Made by a program: the position numbers and the translations under genes. Below are positions 51,087 through 63,479 of a stretch of 64,000 nucleotides of DNA, in pieces (the stretch's first letter is position 1; the number at the start of each line of letters is the position of its first letter). Source of the stretch: Purpureocillium takamizusanense (lineage: Eukaryota; Ascomycota; Sordariomycetes; Hypocreales; Ophiocordycipitaceae). The notes under the pieces are model-generated. The model was not told the origin of the DNA. It saw only the letters and a list, made by a program, of their open reading frames with translations, and ran no database searches. The stretch is from assembly GCF_022605165.1 (NCBI RefSeq), contig NC_063068.1, forward strand, positions 1,364,001-1,428,000, given 5' to 3'.

Positions 51087-53399
51087 ATGGGCGTGTCCGA
51101 ACTCACGGCCTCGGCGGTCGCGCAAGGGCCTATTCCAATGGGAGGAGGCATTGGGGGAGGCTTGCCGAGCCAGCAGTCGGAGTTGCAAAACAGAGCAGGC
51201 TCCAGTAACAGCCCATTCATTCGGAGCGCGGCGTCTGGTCTGGTCAAGTGGCAGCTCTTGGACAACGAGACCATTGAGCGGGCAAAGAGGGAGAACAAGC
51301 TCATATTCATCCACATTGGCTACAATGCCTGCCACTGTATGTCTTCAGCCGCGGCCACCCCCTTCGTAAGTATAAGCTGATCCGCCATAACAGTCTGTCG
51401 CCTCATGTCCATCGAGTCCTTCACGAACCCCGATTGCGCCGCAGTTCTCAACGAGGCCTTTATCCCTGTCATTGTCGACCGCGAGCAGCGCCCGGACATT
51501 GACACGATTTACATGAACTACGTCCAGGCCGTCAGTAACGTGGGAGGATGGCCACTGAACGTGTTTGTTACGCCGTTGCTGGAGCCTGTGTTTGGCGGTA
51601 CATACTGGCCGGGGCCTGGAACATCACGGCGTTCAACCACTGAGCACGAAGACGAGTCACCCGATTTTTTGACCATACTCAAGAAGGTCCGGGATATTTG
51701 GCGCGACCAGGAATCCCGTTGCAGGAAGGAAGCGACTGAAGTCGTGGCGCAGCTGCGAGAATTCGCCGCTGAAGGCACGCTTGGCACCAGAGGTATCACG
51801 ACTCAGCAGCCGCTCGCCCCCCCTGGTTGGTCTACGCCGACGCCATCACAAGCTCCAACTCCACGCGAGAAGGACGCCCCTGTGTCCAGCGAGCTAGATC
51901 TTGACCAGTTGGAAGAGGCCTACACTCACATTGCCGGCACGTTTGACCCCGTCTATGGAGGTTTTGGTCTCGCACCCAAGTTTTTGACGCCACCCAAGCT
52001 GGCTTTCCTGCTGCAGCTAGGCACGTTTCCTAGCGCTGTGCAGGATGTCGTTGGCGAGGCCGAGTGCAAGCATGCCGCCCAAATGGCCGTGGACACTCTG
52101 CGCAAGATACGCGACGGTGCCTTGCACGACCATGTTGGGCGGACGGGATTCGCTCGATGCTCTGTCACGCCTGACTGGAGCATCCCGAACTTCGAGAAGC
52201 TCGTTGTTGACAACGCGTTGCTGCTGAGGCTGTACCTCGACGCTTGGGTGGCTGCTGGAGGCCAGACGAACAGCGAGTTTTACAACATCGTAAGCGAACT
52301 GGCTGAGTACTTGACATCGCCTCCAATTGCCTTGCCGAACGGTGGCTTTGCTACAAGCGAGGCCGCCGACTCGCATTACCGGAGAGGCGACAGAGAGAAG
52401 CGGGAGGGTGCCTACTATCTTTGGACAAGACGAGAATTTGACTCGGTTTTGGACGCCGCCGATAGGCGCATTAGCCCCGTGGCAGCCGCCCACTGGGATG
52501 TTCAGGAAGACGGAAATGTTGACGAGGACCATGACCCCAATGACGACTTTATCAACAATAACATCCTGAGAGTCGTCAAGAAGCCCGAAGAACTTGCTCA
52601 GCAGTTCAATATTCCAGTCGAGTCAGTGGAGCAGTACATTCAGGCGGCGAAAAGAGAACTCAAGTCTAGGCGCGAGCGCGAGCGAGTGCGACCAGAGCTC
52701 GATGACAAGGTCGTTACAGGCTGGAACGGCCTAGCAATATCCGGGCTGGCCAGAGCGGCGACCGCCCTGGAGAGTGCGAATACGGAGCTGGCAGAGAAAT
52801 GTCTTACTGTGGCGAGAGCCGCGGTTGGCTTCATCCTCGCGAACCTCTGGGACGGCACCTCCAAGGTCTTGTATCGGGTATGGAAGGAGGGGCGCGATAC
52901 AGAGGGATTCGCCGACGATTACGCTTACTTCATCCTTGGCCTTCTCGACCTGTTTGACGCCACTGGCGATGAAGACCTCCTTAAGTTTGCCGACACGCTA
53001 CAAAGTGAGCGAAACCTCTCATTAGGATTGGGCTCTGGGTACTGACAGTTATCGATAGAAACCCAAATCAGCCTCTTTCACGACCAGGCTGGTGCCTTCT
53101 TTTCTACGACGAGCGCGTCATCGCACAGCATTCTCCGCCTCAAGGATGGCATGGACACTTCCCTTCCCTCGACCAACGCCATCGCCGCGTCGAACCTCTT
53201 CCGTTTGGGGTCACTTCTTGATGACGAGCGCTACTCTGCGCTGGCTCGGGGGACCGTCAACGCCTTTGAGGCGGAGATCCTGCAGCACCCCTGGTTGTTC
53301 CCGGGCCTGTTAGCGGGTGTGGTATCAGCGAGGTTGGGATGCCCTGAAAGCAGCTCGCGGGCAGGCATCAGTTACAAGGCCGTGAGGGAGAAGGCCTGA
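51087..53399 (+). CDS. DUF255 thioredoxin-fold/glycosidase-like protein (SPATA20/YyaL type)
   Basis: Three exons, 51087-51336, 51394-53004 and 53059-53399, with introns of 57 and 54 nt, give 733 aa. The N-terminal thioredoxin-like domain (about 40-200) has KRENKLIFIHIGY followed by a C82-H83-F84-C85 active-site-like pair whose Phe codon is split by intron 1. Then come VIVDREQRPDIDTIYM and NVGGWPLNVFVTPLLEPVFG, signatures of the DUF255 (PF03190) family. The rest is an alpha/alpha-barrel like six-hairpin glycosidases, with GGFGLAPKFLTPPKL, HVGRTGFARCSVTPDW, LDDKVVTGWNGLAISGLA and LKDGMDTSLPSTNAIAASNL. Full length agrees with bacterial YyaL and animal SPATA20. Its molecular function is unknown; a redox role is suggested by the fold. 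It converges on the dynein gene with 329 bp between stops. Confidence 0.93.
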
Positions 53400-53728
53400 T
53401 GTAGTTTCGGGGCGTTTGTGGGAGCAGATAGAGCGTCGAGATCGGAGGTCGCGTTTTGGCCAGGAATGCCCCCTTCTGTCCAGGACATCCATCAGACATT
53501 TTGATTGCATTTTCCCGTATAGGAGTTATTCCGTATCTTCGTATACTGTAGCTCAAGCGCAATAATCGTATTCACATTTCGCTGTAGCATATCACCGCGT
53601 GTGCAGGTCAAACCGAGGCCTCTGTATACTTCGGGGTATCTATTTTGGGTACAGCGGTTGCCATCCTTCAAAGCCGCTACTACTCTGCACTGCTGCCGGA
53701 CGGAGCTAGAGGCCCATCGCAGGCGCTC
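53400..53728. other. Convergent 3' region between DUF255 and dynein LIC genes
   Basis: 329 bp holding the 3' ends of two convergent genes. No gene or repeat is seen. Candidate polyadenylation-type AT-rich strings lie near 53500-53575. Confidence 0.55.
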
Positions 53729-55596
53729 TCACGATCGCGGACTATCCGCCGCACCAGCCGTCCTATTCATTAGTCCACTGAAGAAATTCTGCAGCTGCTC
53801 GTTGTCGAAGTCCTTGGCGAGGTTGGCGCTGGGGCCACCGTCGTTGGACTCGTCAGGCTCCGGCGAAGCGGCGTGGGCGTTGCGGTCCTGTCGTACTTGG
53901 TTAGCACATTATCGCTTTTTCCGGTCAAGAATACGTCCATACCTTGAGGCGCTGCAGCATGTCGTCGGCATCGACCTGGATGCCGCCCATGTTGAACTGC
54001 ACGGGGCCGATGTGGTCCTTGACGCTCTTCTCGTCCCCCAAGTTGAGACGCCGGGTCGAGGACGAGAGGGTCCCTTCGCCCGCTGTGTCGGGGGCCTTGG
54101 CCTTGAAAGCCTCGAGGATCTTGAGCTGCCTTTCGAGGAAGTCCTGTGGGTCATCGCTCGTCACCCCCACTGCCGTGCCATCGCTCATGGCGCTCTCCAC
54201 AACCGCGAGACCACCGCTGTTAGGGTCGCGACACCAGTATTCGTACTGGGCGATTGCACTGGGGCCGCGGGCGCTGGCGCTACCGTCCGGAGAGGATGGC
54301 TGCTCGTCTTCCATGGTGGGAGCCTTGGAGCCGGGTGGCAGCTTAATGTCCTCTTCCCAGCCTCTCGACACGAGCTCGGCGTCGAACGTACCGCCCAGGA
54401 TACGAATCTTGCCCCAAGAGTCCCAGTTGGGCACCACGACGATCTTGTCGCGGTCGATGACGTTGTGCTTGAGCGGCTGTCGTTTTAGGAGAGAAGTGAT
54501 GCCGAGTGTCGAGTGGATAAGGGCTGGCAACTGTGAGGGTGTATTTTGAGAGGTGTAGATGAGAGACGCCCCGTCTGGACCAAGTTAGCCAGCGACAACG
54601 AGATGCGAGGGAAGGTCTGGGTGCCACTCACGCCGTAACAGGATGGTTCGAAGATACTGCAGCACGGTGTCAAAGTCGGGCTCCTTCCAACCCTGGTTCT
54701 TTTCCAGAAACTCCATTTTTTGAGCCTAGGCCATTGTCAGCATCAGAGGTTCAAGCCCTTCTCCTCAAGTTAATGCTCACGTTCTGGCAGACGACACAGA
54801 TGGGAAGACCCAACGGTTCGGCCCACTCGCCAGGTCCTAGGGGCAACAGGCCGTCGCCGTCGCCCGCCGAGCCCGTCGCCGAAGGCGTTCCGTCCAGGTT
54901 CACCGTTGCTCCGCCACGACCTCGTTCCTTCCAGGAGGACATGATGGCCTCCATTTCATTGCGGGCTGGGGAGCTGACCTGGCCTATGACCTCCTCAAGA
55001 ACCTGGATCCAGTTCCAGACTTGGCGCAGCCACAGGTGCGGCTGTGACCAGTCGAGAAGTATGACGAGCGCTGTGTGTTGTACTGTTTCGGGCGTGAGAA
55101 GAGGGGAGATGAGAGGTGCGAATTCGGTGGATGGCTGAGAGAGAAGGTAGAGGGACACGCGGGCCAACGTATCTGTTGCTGGCAGTCAGCTGCGCTCGCG
55201 GTCACGCACTCGCCTCTCAGTCACGTACCATCCTGATCGGCGTCGAGGACATCGTAGTATGTGTAGCCCAGCGCAAAGTTGTTGGCAACTGGCGGCGACT
55301 GTTGCCGGTCGGAATGGCGGCCGGTTTCGCTGCTTGCGAGCGACTCGAGAAATTCTCTCTGCGATTCGGGGGTACCGCCTGTTGTCAGTCAGCCTCCATG
55401 CCGCGGGCGAGCAATTTGCCGGCGCAGAAGAACATGGCCTACCGAGGACCAGCAGGTTCTTCTCTGGCAGCTTCTTCCCGCTGGCGACCGACTCTAGCAT
55501 TGACGTCCAGAGGTTCCGCTTCGGCTCGCCATTGCGACCGTCCGTCTCCCCCGACCCGCTCGTGTACGTCGACACCCGCTCATTTCTGCCCGACAT
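53729..55596 (-). CDS. Cytoplasmic dynein light intermediate chain
   Basis: Six exons, 55596-55443, 55378-55229, 55172-54781, 54725-54632, 54574-53943 and 53887-53729, give 526 aa; the five introns are 54-64 nt. The N-terminus has LWTSMLESVASGKKLPEKNLLVLGG (about 29-53), then NNFALGYTYYDVLDADQDD and TALVILLDWSQPHLWLRQVWNWI. After these come LPLGPGEWAEPLGLPICVVCQN, LLKRQPLKHNVIDRDKIVVVPNWDSWGKIRIL and a C-terminal LQNFFSGLMNR. This is the order seen in fungal dynein light intermediate chains. The protein binds the dynein heavy chain and links the motor to cargo adaptors for minus-end transport, including nuclear positioning in hyphae. The Ras-like domain lacks a standard GxxxxGKS loop (GGTPESQREF instead), which I recall as usual for fungal members. 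It is divergent from the Ist3-type gene, 673 bp away. Confidence 0.93.
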
Positions 55597-56269
55597 CGCG
55601 GGAGATTCTCTCGGCTACGTATGCGTGCGCTGTCGTCTTTGAGGCTCTGGATGCTGCGGACGTGGTCAAACAGGCATAGGGCGGATACCTGGACGGACGC
55701 GTGGGACGGCAGCGTAAGTCGCGTCGCGGTAAGTCAGGGGGGCTCGCTCGCTGGTGGTGGTTTCGGTGCAGCTACGGATGACGTAGGGGCATCTTGCTTG
55801 CGGACTTCGACGAAGTTGCACTTTGGTCAATCCGATGCTCTAGTTGCAGGTGGTAGTCTTATGAGCCGAAGGCGCGCACATCACAAGATACGCAACAAAG
55901 GATGTCAGGACGGAGCAGGCATTCCACCTAATGCCAGTCCTTCATCTAACACCCGACGCCAGGGGTGTCGCTGGTCCAGTGGCTGTTGGTGGGCACTAGG
56001 CGGGCAACTTCTACTGGGATCCAGCGGACGGTGCAGTGCACCAAACGTGCCTGAGAGGTGGGCAGGCAGCTAGGTGGTTTGAAACCAACGCCGCGGGCGC
56101 GTTGCTGCGATCGGTCCGGCAATTGACCCGCCGCCACGGCACCTGCCAGCCCGCTGATGATGCTATGCCAAACACGCTGAAACACACAGGCAGATCGCCG
56201 CTCTCAGCCTCGCCGCGATTTCGACCGAAGCCCTTTCACCCCGTTGCCTCCGGGCACAAGGACGTCACC
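55597..56269. promoter_or_regulatory. Divergent upstream region of dynein LIC and Ist3-type genes
   Basis: 673 bp between the ATGs of two outward-facing genes. No coding exon is supported on either strand. Specific factor sites cannot be assigned by eye. Confidence 0.5.
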
Positions 56270-57315
56270 ATGAACAAAATCCGCGCTATCCAAGCGCTCA
56301 ACAAAAAGGAGATAGAGCAGGGAATGTGAGTGTCAAGTGTACCTCTACGTCGCACCACGGCGACCAATATCGTGCTGACTGAAGACCTTGTAGCTCCCCC
56401 GATGCATCCTGGCATGCCGACTACCGCGACACGGCCTTTGTGTACTTTGGCGGCTTGCCATACGAGCTGTCCGAAGGCGACGTCATTACTATATTCTCCC
56501 AGTTCGGCGAGCCTGTGTTCTTGAAGCTTGCACGCGATAACGAAACCGGCAAGTCCAAGGGCTTTGGCTGGCTCAAGTATGAGAACCAACGAAGCACCGA
56601 CCTGGCCGTGGACAACCTCGGCGGCGCAGAGATTGGCGGCAGGATGATTAGCGTCGATCATGCACGGTACAAACCTCGAGACGACGAAGACCCCGACGAA
56701 TTCAAAATTGGCTGGGAGGATATGATGCGTCGGGAAGGCAAGGCCGTGTCCGAGGACGAGAGCAGTGACGAAGAGACGCAACGGCCCTTACTACCCGAGG
56801 AACAAGAGTTGGCGACCCTGATGCGGGAACACGACGATGACGACCCTATGAAGGGATTCCTTATCGAGGAGAAGAAGAAAGAGGTCGATGAGGCGAAGAG
56901 GCGAGCAGACAGGAAGGATCGAAAGCACAAACACCGACGCCACCGGTCTCACAGACACAAGATTGGTGATGACAGCGATGATGGCCATAGGCGGTCACGG
57001 TCACGGGGGGACGAGTCAAAGGATAGCCGAGACCGTCGACAAAAAGGGAGAGACTCGGTTCAGAAGAGAGACCGCGGAGACTCCCCACAGAGGGATCGAC
57101 GACGAGGCAGGAGGGAGGAGGACGCTGGCTCTGGGCGAAGACGGGATCGCCACAGGGACAGCAGCCGAGATATGGACAGGGGAAGGGGACGTCATGACAG
57201 GCAAGGCTCAGGTGAACCTGACCGTAGGAAGCGTCGGGACGACGGTGGTCACGAGCGGAGACACACATGGCGGAGTAGAAGCCGGTCACCGCGTCGACGC
57301 GAGGACAAGATATAA
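56270..57315 (+). CDS. ist3: Ist3/Snu17-type RNA-binding splicing factor (RES complex)
   Basis: Two exons, 56270-56325 and 56394-57315, joined across a 68-nt intron (GTGAGT...TTGTAG), give 325 aa. The start MNKIRAIQALNKKEIEQG and SWHADYRDTAFVYFGGLPYELSEGD are characteristic of Ist3/RBMX2. One RRM spans about residues 33-110, with RNP2 VYFGGL (35-40) and RNP1 KGFGWLKY (74-81). An acidic segment follows, and then a long Arg/Asp/Ser/Lys-rich tail typical of metazoan and filamentous-fungal members; the yeast protein is much shorter. The family member is a subunit of the pre-mRNA retention and splicing complex with Bud13 and Pml1, bound to SF3b in the nucleus. Its gene ends 145 bp before the end of the convergent hsv2 gene. 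Confidence 0.92.
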
Positions 57316-57460
57316 GTAATATTCACGTGATACCACAGTCATGATCTGACGCGAAAATACATCAAAACCATTCTTTCCCGTGCCGGCTCCAAACGCCGCA
57401 GAGGTCATGATGTGATACGTTGTAGCCGGGTGTACTTCGTTCATTCCAACGTCATGTCCA

Positions 57461-58769
57461 TCATGTGTTCCCTAAGTATCGTTTCCAGCCTTCACGAACA
57501 CAATGTCGCTTTCCATCCTCGCCGTCCACCAACACAAATTTCTCCCACCGCGCATCCTGTCCTGCGCCAACGATTACGAGACTGTCCTCCGCTATCCAGC
57601 CGATGACCCCCTTGGGGGCCCGTGTCGTGCCGAGTACAGTCCCTTCCGAGAAGGGGATGCCTCCAATCATGGATTCATCGCCTGCCTCGAACGGGGCCGA
57701 GGTGAAAGAATACACGTCGGAGAAGACACGCGGCATCAGGGGTATTCTGCCCAAGATGCCCCATTTTCCCGTGTCGCCGTCACCACCCATGTGCTGACTT
57801 CTGTGCACAGACAGTCGCTGGGTGTTGGGCACGTCGAAGATGTGGAGCGTGGACTTGTCCGAAGTGCAGGCCAGCATCGCGCCGGACGGCGAGAAGGCGA
57901 GAGAAAAGATAGTGGCAGGGTCAATGCCGCGCCGCAGCTCGGCCACCCTCGCGCAGTTTCCCGTCGAATACACCCGGATGAGAGTGCCCGTCTCACTGGC
58001 GCTGGCGAGAAGCTCGCCGTCGGGGCTTAGTTGGATGGCCTTGAGGGCGGAGGAGTGCGCTGGGATGATGCTGACGTTGCCGGTGGCGAGGTCAACGAGC
58101 TGGATCTGACCGACAGTACGGCCGGGAAAGGCGATTTTTTTCTCGGAAAGGCAGCATAGCCCCAGGTAGTTGTCCGCCGTCTCGTAGACGTGCAGGAGTG
58201 TGGGGGGCTTGGCGAAGGAGTATATACGAACGCTGTTTTGGAGCACGACAATGATGCGTTCGCGGCCCAGCTGCACTCCACGGACGGAGCTAAGAGCGGC
58301 AATTTCAAGAGCGACCTTGCCTTTCATGTCATCCCAGATGATGGCCTGAATAGAAATGAGTGGTGAGCCACTTGACGAGTCGTAGGGGAGCCAACCTTGT
58401 TCATGGCAAACTTGGGAGACTTGCCGCCCCCTACAAGGGCGAGATAGTTGGCCATGCCCATCATCTCGACGAGTCCGATGCCGGCATTGAAATCTAGATC
58501 GTCTAAGTAACCATGAAGCAAAGCGCGCCAGGGGCGCATCTTAGGCGGCGACAAACCTCTTGATGCCTTTAGCAGGCATGACTTTGTGTGAAAGACTGTA
58601 CCACGCACGGGCGTCAGCGAGGGCGGACACGAACAGCAACAGGCGCAGAAGAGAACGAACTGCATATGCCAGACTCAAGACCAGCGGCGAAACAGCTAGA
58701 GTCATTATTGAAGGAGACGGACAGGACTGCCGTCGGGTTGGATGTCTCGATGGGCGGGCGGACATTCAT
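57461..58769 (-). CDS. hsv2: PROPPIN beta-propeller, Hsv2/WIPI4-type
   Basis: Four exons, 58769-58661, 58595-58557 (39 nt), 58502-58396 and 58345-57461, with introns of 65, 54 and 50 nt, give 379 aa. WD-like blades include VLSVSFNNDSSCFAAGLESG, GIGLVEMMGMANYLALVGGG and AIIWDDMKGKVALEI. The lipid-binding motif is LRRG (about 222-225) within AELRRGIDPATIFSLAFS, followed by TSDKSTLHIFDV. PROPPINs bind PI3P and PI(3,5)P2 through two pockets flanking the F/LRRG loop. The Leu form is as in the Hsv2/WIPI4 branch rather than Atg18 or Atg21, which have Phe. Hsv2 acts in micronucleophagy and piecemeal autophagy in yeast. Length and blade order are as expected. The tight 3' spacing to the Ist3-type gene suggests overlapping transcripts. 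Confidence 0.92.
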
Positions 58770-60870
58770 GGTGGCGGGGCAGTCGCGGGATGCGACAGGG
58801 TTCGTGTGACGATGCTGAACCGGAGCGGCTGCGACTGCGACCGTTCGGGAGTAGCCACGGACAAGGTAGATACGGAACGAGAAGCCGAAGGCTACGGAGC
58901 TGGTGAGCCCGTCATGGTCGTCGGAGCAGCGGCGGCGCAAGGAGGACGCCGCTGGCTACAGCAGCAGGGTGATGTGCGAGGCGGGCTGGGTGGCTGCGCC
59001 GCGGCGGTCACTCGCGGCTGGAGGAATGAGGCTTGGAAGCTGCAGAGCGGGAATCGCGATTAGATACGATGTGGTCCGTAAAAGCGGCTCGCGATGGATG
59101 GGTTGTTGGCGGACAGTTGACGGTGATGAGATGCTTCCGTCTTTGGTCATGCCGCCACCAGCAGCCTGGATGGCGCTGCCGAGTCGTCCCGTGAGGTGGC
59201 TGCCATGCTCCCAGCCAGTGATGGATGGGCCTGGCCCGTCCACCCAGGCGCCCTCCTGGCAGGTGCTCTTCAGCGCCAGACCCCACGCCAGCAATCCACC
59301 GCCGGGCGGAGCTCAGAGTGCTCACGTTACTTTGTAGGCACTCGCATCGATGATGGACAGACCTCACGACAGCCTCGTCTCTCGCGAAATCGTGCATCAT
59401 GGTGATGCGAACATCATCGACCTCGACCACTCCTCACCGGAGCTTGTGCTGACGTACAAAGTAGGTACTAAGTCCATCATACACTTGTCTTGTGCAAAAG
59501 GCAATCATCTTTAGGGCTCAATCTCGCAGACGGGGAGCGTTGCAATCTTGTCAACTGCTTCTTTTCTTTTGATTATATTCGTCTTGAGACTCTGTGCACT
59601 ACGGAGATTGCACCAGTTGCTTTTTCGCTTCTTTGCCCATCTCAACTTCCGTCGGCAATACGGCCAGCAGCACCGAGACTGCCAGCAAAGGGCGACTCTG
59701 ACACCGACGACGCTGTAGGCAGCCGCAGACGGCACGTGATACGCGACTCTTTGCGCAGAGTCGGGATGGCCGGCGAGCCTACCGATGGCAGCGCTGGATC
59801 TCTTTCTTGCTTCGTACTTCGTTCGGAGCCCGCTGCTAGGCTTTGGACGGTCATCGAGGCAGCAACATTGACGAAGGGAAGCGGCAGCGACAGGGGCTGG
59901 GCAGCGCACGGGCGCGCGCACACGTTCTGGGGACACACTGGGGGCGAGTAACAAGGTGAAGCCAGCAAAGGATTGGACGACTTGAATCAGGGGCAGGGAG
60001 CTCATCAATGGCCGGCTGGGGGGGGCCTCGAGGACCCCCAAAGTGAGGGGCTGCCCACCCGAGGCTAGCCTGTCCTGTGGAGGGTCTCGGGCTTCACCAC
60101 ACCACAAGGTGTAACGGCCGACCCCTGACGAGATACGCCGGCCGGCCGGTGACTTCTGTGCGTCGTTGGTAGGGTACGGACGTGCTCGTCTGCGTGCGTG
60201 CACTGGCGGACTGGAGGTATTCAGACCCTGTGCGCAGCTCATGCAGCGTCCATTTTGAAAGCATACGTAGGTAATATGGTGCTTGAAAAGGACAGGTAAA
60301 GTTACCAGCCATCGTCAAACACAAGTCATCCCTTATCATGACAATTCGGGGTTGCCTGCAGTGAAGCTCGTTCGTTTGTGGTGCTGTGGTGCCCAACATC
60401 GACAAGCTTGGAACGGTACCTAGCTAAGTATCCTATACATATAGGTCCTAAGCTACCCCACGCACGAGCGAGTACCGCTACCCGCCTCGTCTCGCACAAC
60501 CCGAAAGCTCACTCCAGCACCTGGCCCCAGGGCAGGCGCCATGGGTGGCCCGGGCGTGAAATTAGCCTGCCAGACATTCCACCTTTACCTTTCCCCTTTC
60601 TCTCTCCACTCCTAACCTTCCTGCCTGTTCCTGCCCGCGAGAGCAGCAACCGCAACCTCACCGTCCATCACGGCCCTTCGTCCTCCTTTCTCAACATCTC
60701 ACAGGGACGAGCCGCTTTCGTGATCGTTCCCGCATCACTTGCGCGTCTGCCGCTCACCCTCTGCTTCATCCATCTCTTACCGCCTCTCGTCCGCATCCCC
60801 CTCTCGGCCTCGCTGCAGCTCGTTCCCCTCGGCACGCATTCCGCATTCCGCCTCGAGTGCCGCCGTCAAG
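58770..60870. promoter_or_regulatory. 2.1 kb divergent upstream region of hsv2 and septin cdc11
   Basis: No gene is supported. Frames on both strands (for example 59511-60242 minus) have no domain and are rich in Arg/Ser/Pro. The last 300 bp before the septin ATG are pyrimidine-rich (many CT and CCT runs), as in the leader and promoter of many highly expressed fungal genes. Confidence 0.5.
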
Positions 60871-62567
60871 ATGTCGTCCCCCGCCGTACGTGCTGCTCGC
60901 CTCGATTCCTCTTCATCTGGCTGCTTCTGCTTCTGAATCGCTTGAATTGGTCTTTCCGACCTCGTATTCACGTTCAGGAGCTCGAATCGCTGCCAACCCC
61001 TCCTTGTACCCGGCACACCCCGAACTAACTCCCTTTCTCCCAGAAAATGATCCGCCGGAAGAAGAACGTCAAGAAGGGCATTCAGTTCTGCCTCATGGTC
61101 TGCGGTGCCTCTGGAACTGGTACGTCCCGATACCCGCCGATCACCCGTTTCGAAACCTCGAACCTTCGCCCCGATCGCCACTGGTGCACACCCCCGGGCC
61201 TCTGCGCGTCTGTGGAACTGCCCTTCAGAGTACAGTATTAATACAACGCTGCAGGCCGAACCACTTTTGTCAACACGCTCTGCGGCAAGGACGTCCTCCA
61301 GCATAAGGATGCGGATGACGCCTCCGATGCTCATGTTGAGGACGGCGTCAAGATCAAGCCCGTCACGGTTGGTATGTGGCGCTCACGGCGTGCCTCCCAC
61401 TTGGTATCTTCCACTGACTCTGACTGGCTCAGAACTCGAACTTGATGAAGAAGGCACCCGCATCTCGCTAACCATTGTCGATACCCCTGGGTTCGGTGAC
61501 CAAATCGACAACGAGGCCAGGTACGCCTTGGATGGCAGAAGATGTCAGTCCATTAGAGATTTGCGACGTCGCTAACTTTTCGGCAGCTTTGCGGAAATTG
61601 TCGGATACCTGGAGAGACAATACGATGACATCTTGGCCGAGGAGTCTCGCATCAAGCGTAACCCTCGCTTCAGGGACAACCGAGTTCACGCTATGCTCTA
61701 CTTCATCACTCCCACTGGTCATGGGTAAGTTCTTCGGGACGAATTGCCATTCGCGAGCTTGACCTTGACACTAACAACTACCTTTGTAGACTACGAGAGC
61801 TTGACATCGAGCTCATGAAGCGCCTCGCTCCCCGCGTCAACGTGATTCCCGTCATCGGACGCGCCGACTCCCTCACCCCCGCTGAGCTCGCCGAGTCGAA
61901 GAAGCTGGTCATGGAGGACATCGAGCACTACAGAATCCCCGTTTACAACTTCCCGTACGACATTGAGGAGGACGACGAGGATACCGTCGAGGAGAACGCT
62001 GAGCTGAGAGGTCTTATGCCCTTCGCCATCGTCGGTTCGGAGGACATTGTCGAGATTGGCGGCCGCAAGGCCCGCGCTCGTCAGTACCCTTGGGGAGTTG
62101 TCGAGGTCGACAACCCGCGCCACTCCGACTTCCTGGCCATTCGATCCGCCCTCCTTCACAGCCACTTGGCTGACCTGAAGGAAATCACGCACGATTTCCT
62201 GTACGAGAACTATCGTACTGAGAAGCTGTCCAAGAGCGTCGACGGCGCCTCTGGAAAGTATGACATGCCCCCCCGGCTTCTGCAAACCACTCTTTTCTAA
62301 CGCAATGGCAGTGCCGACAGCTCGATGAACCCCGAGGATCTTGCCTCCCAGTCCGTTCGTCTCAAGGAGGAGCAGCTCCGGCGAGAAGAGGAGAAGCTGC
62401 GCGAGATCGAACTCAAGGTCCAGCGCGAAATCAACGAGAAGCGACAGGAGCTCTTGGCCCGCGAGTCGCAGCTGCGCGAGATCGAGGCCCGCATGCAGCG
62501 GGAAGCATCGCAGGCCACGCCCGCGCCGGCCGAGGCTGCCAACGGCGAGCACCCACACCCGGAATAG
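60871..62567 (+). CDS. cdc11: Septin, Cdc11/AspA class
   Basis: Seven exons, 60871-60885, 61044-61119, 61255-61371, 61433-61520, 61587-61724, 61790-62257 and 62312-62567, give 385 aa; introns are 158, 135, 61, 66, 65 and 54 nt. The polybasic stretch RRKKNVKKG (9-17) precedes the GTPase domain. G1 is GASGTGRTT (26-34), with Arg where most GTPases have Lys, as in Cdc11-type septins. G3 is DTPGFG (86-91) and G4 is GRAD. The septin unique element includes ARQYPWGVVEVDNPRHSDF. The C-terminus (about 310-375) is a Glu/Arg-rich coiled coil. Cdc11 is a core hetero-oligomer septin that forms rings, filaments and gauze at septa, hyphal tips and appressoria. The first exon codes only for MSSPA; a different first exon within the long intron is possible but unnecessary. 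Confidence 0.95.
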
Positions 62568-63479
62568 ATCATCTCACACAAAACACGGGGTCTTCGAGCG
62601 GTATCCTGATAAACGAAGTGCGATGTTGGTCTACTTTATTGCTCTCGGCGTTGGTTTTGTTCCGCCTCCCTGAACGAAGGAGGGGAGGGTCGGAGAGTAT
62701 TCCCCTGGCTGCAGCAAAATCGAATCGAGTCTTTTTTTTTACCCTTTCACACTGCCATTTTACACAGCCAGAAAAGCTGCCCATGAATGAGATTACGGTA
62801 GACATCGAGGTGAGTTATCGGGAGAGGCGGGGCCTGAGTTGGGGCAGCCTGCTTCTCGTGGCTTCTTGACGGACTACCGAGCACTGACTTCGTGCGAAAC
62901 TTTGCGCTGGCATGTGCCGGGTGAGACGGGACGCGGAAGGGGCTTGCGGCAGATCCACGCGATGAGCGAGTGTGTATGGTTGCAGCAAGCCGTCGCAAGG
63001 GCAGCTCCCATGGCCCTCGACCCCGTTGCGGGTATATTGATTGGAGCCGCGTCTGTTTGTTGCCTGGCCTGTACCTGCGGCATCCCGCTTATTTCTCCAT
63101 TTCCTAGCCTTTTAGTGGACTTCTAATGCAAATATCGAATACCTTCCGAAATTTAGCGAAACGCGAATGCAGCACGCATAGGTGCGACTGTAATGATATT
63201 GGTGATCTCGCTTTGTCAAACAAAACGGGCGTGGTGCTCGGACAGATATGGACAGGACGCGATTAGGAAACAAGGAGCAGAGAAAGTGTCATGAACGCCT
63301 AACCCAATTTGCGCCTCTGCGCTCTGAGAAAGAACGACGAGGCAATATCAAGAAAGAAGGAAACAGCATGTCATGGTACAAGCCTTACTTCGCAACTATA
63401 GCACCCGGCAGCCGTATTCGACCTGCTTCCTCCTTCATACCCGCAATCTGTTCTAGCCTGGCTGTATGAATAAGTCCGT
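62568..63479. other. Convergent 3' region between septin and Bxi1-type genes
   Basis: 912 bp between two convergent stop codons. No gene, repeat or RNA is recognised. It presumably holds both 3' UTRs and terminators. A run of nine T lies at about 62731-62739. Confidence 0.55.

Noticed and set aside
53601..54549. Plus-strand frames of about 295 and 201 codons
   Set aside because: They lie antisense to the dynein light intermediate chain, whose six exons explain the region.
59511..60242. A 243-codon minus-strand frame upstream of the septin gene
   Set aside because: No domain, Arg/Ser/Pro-rich, and located in a divergent promoter region.
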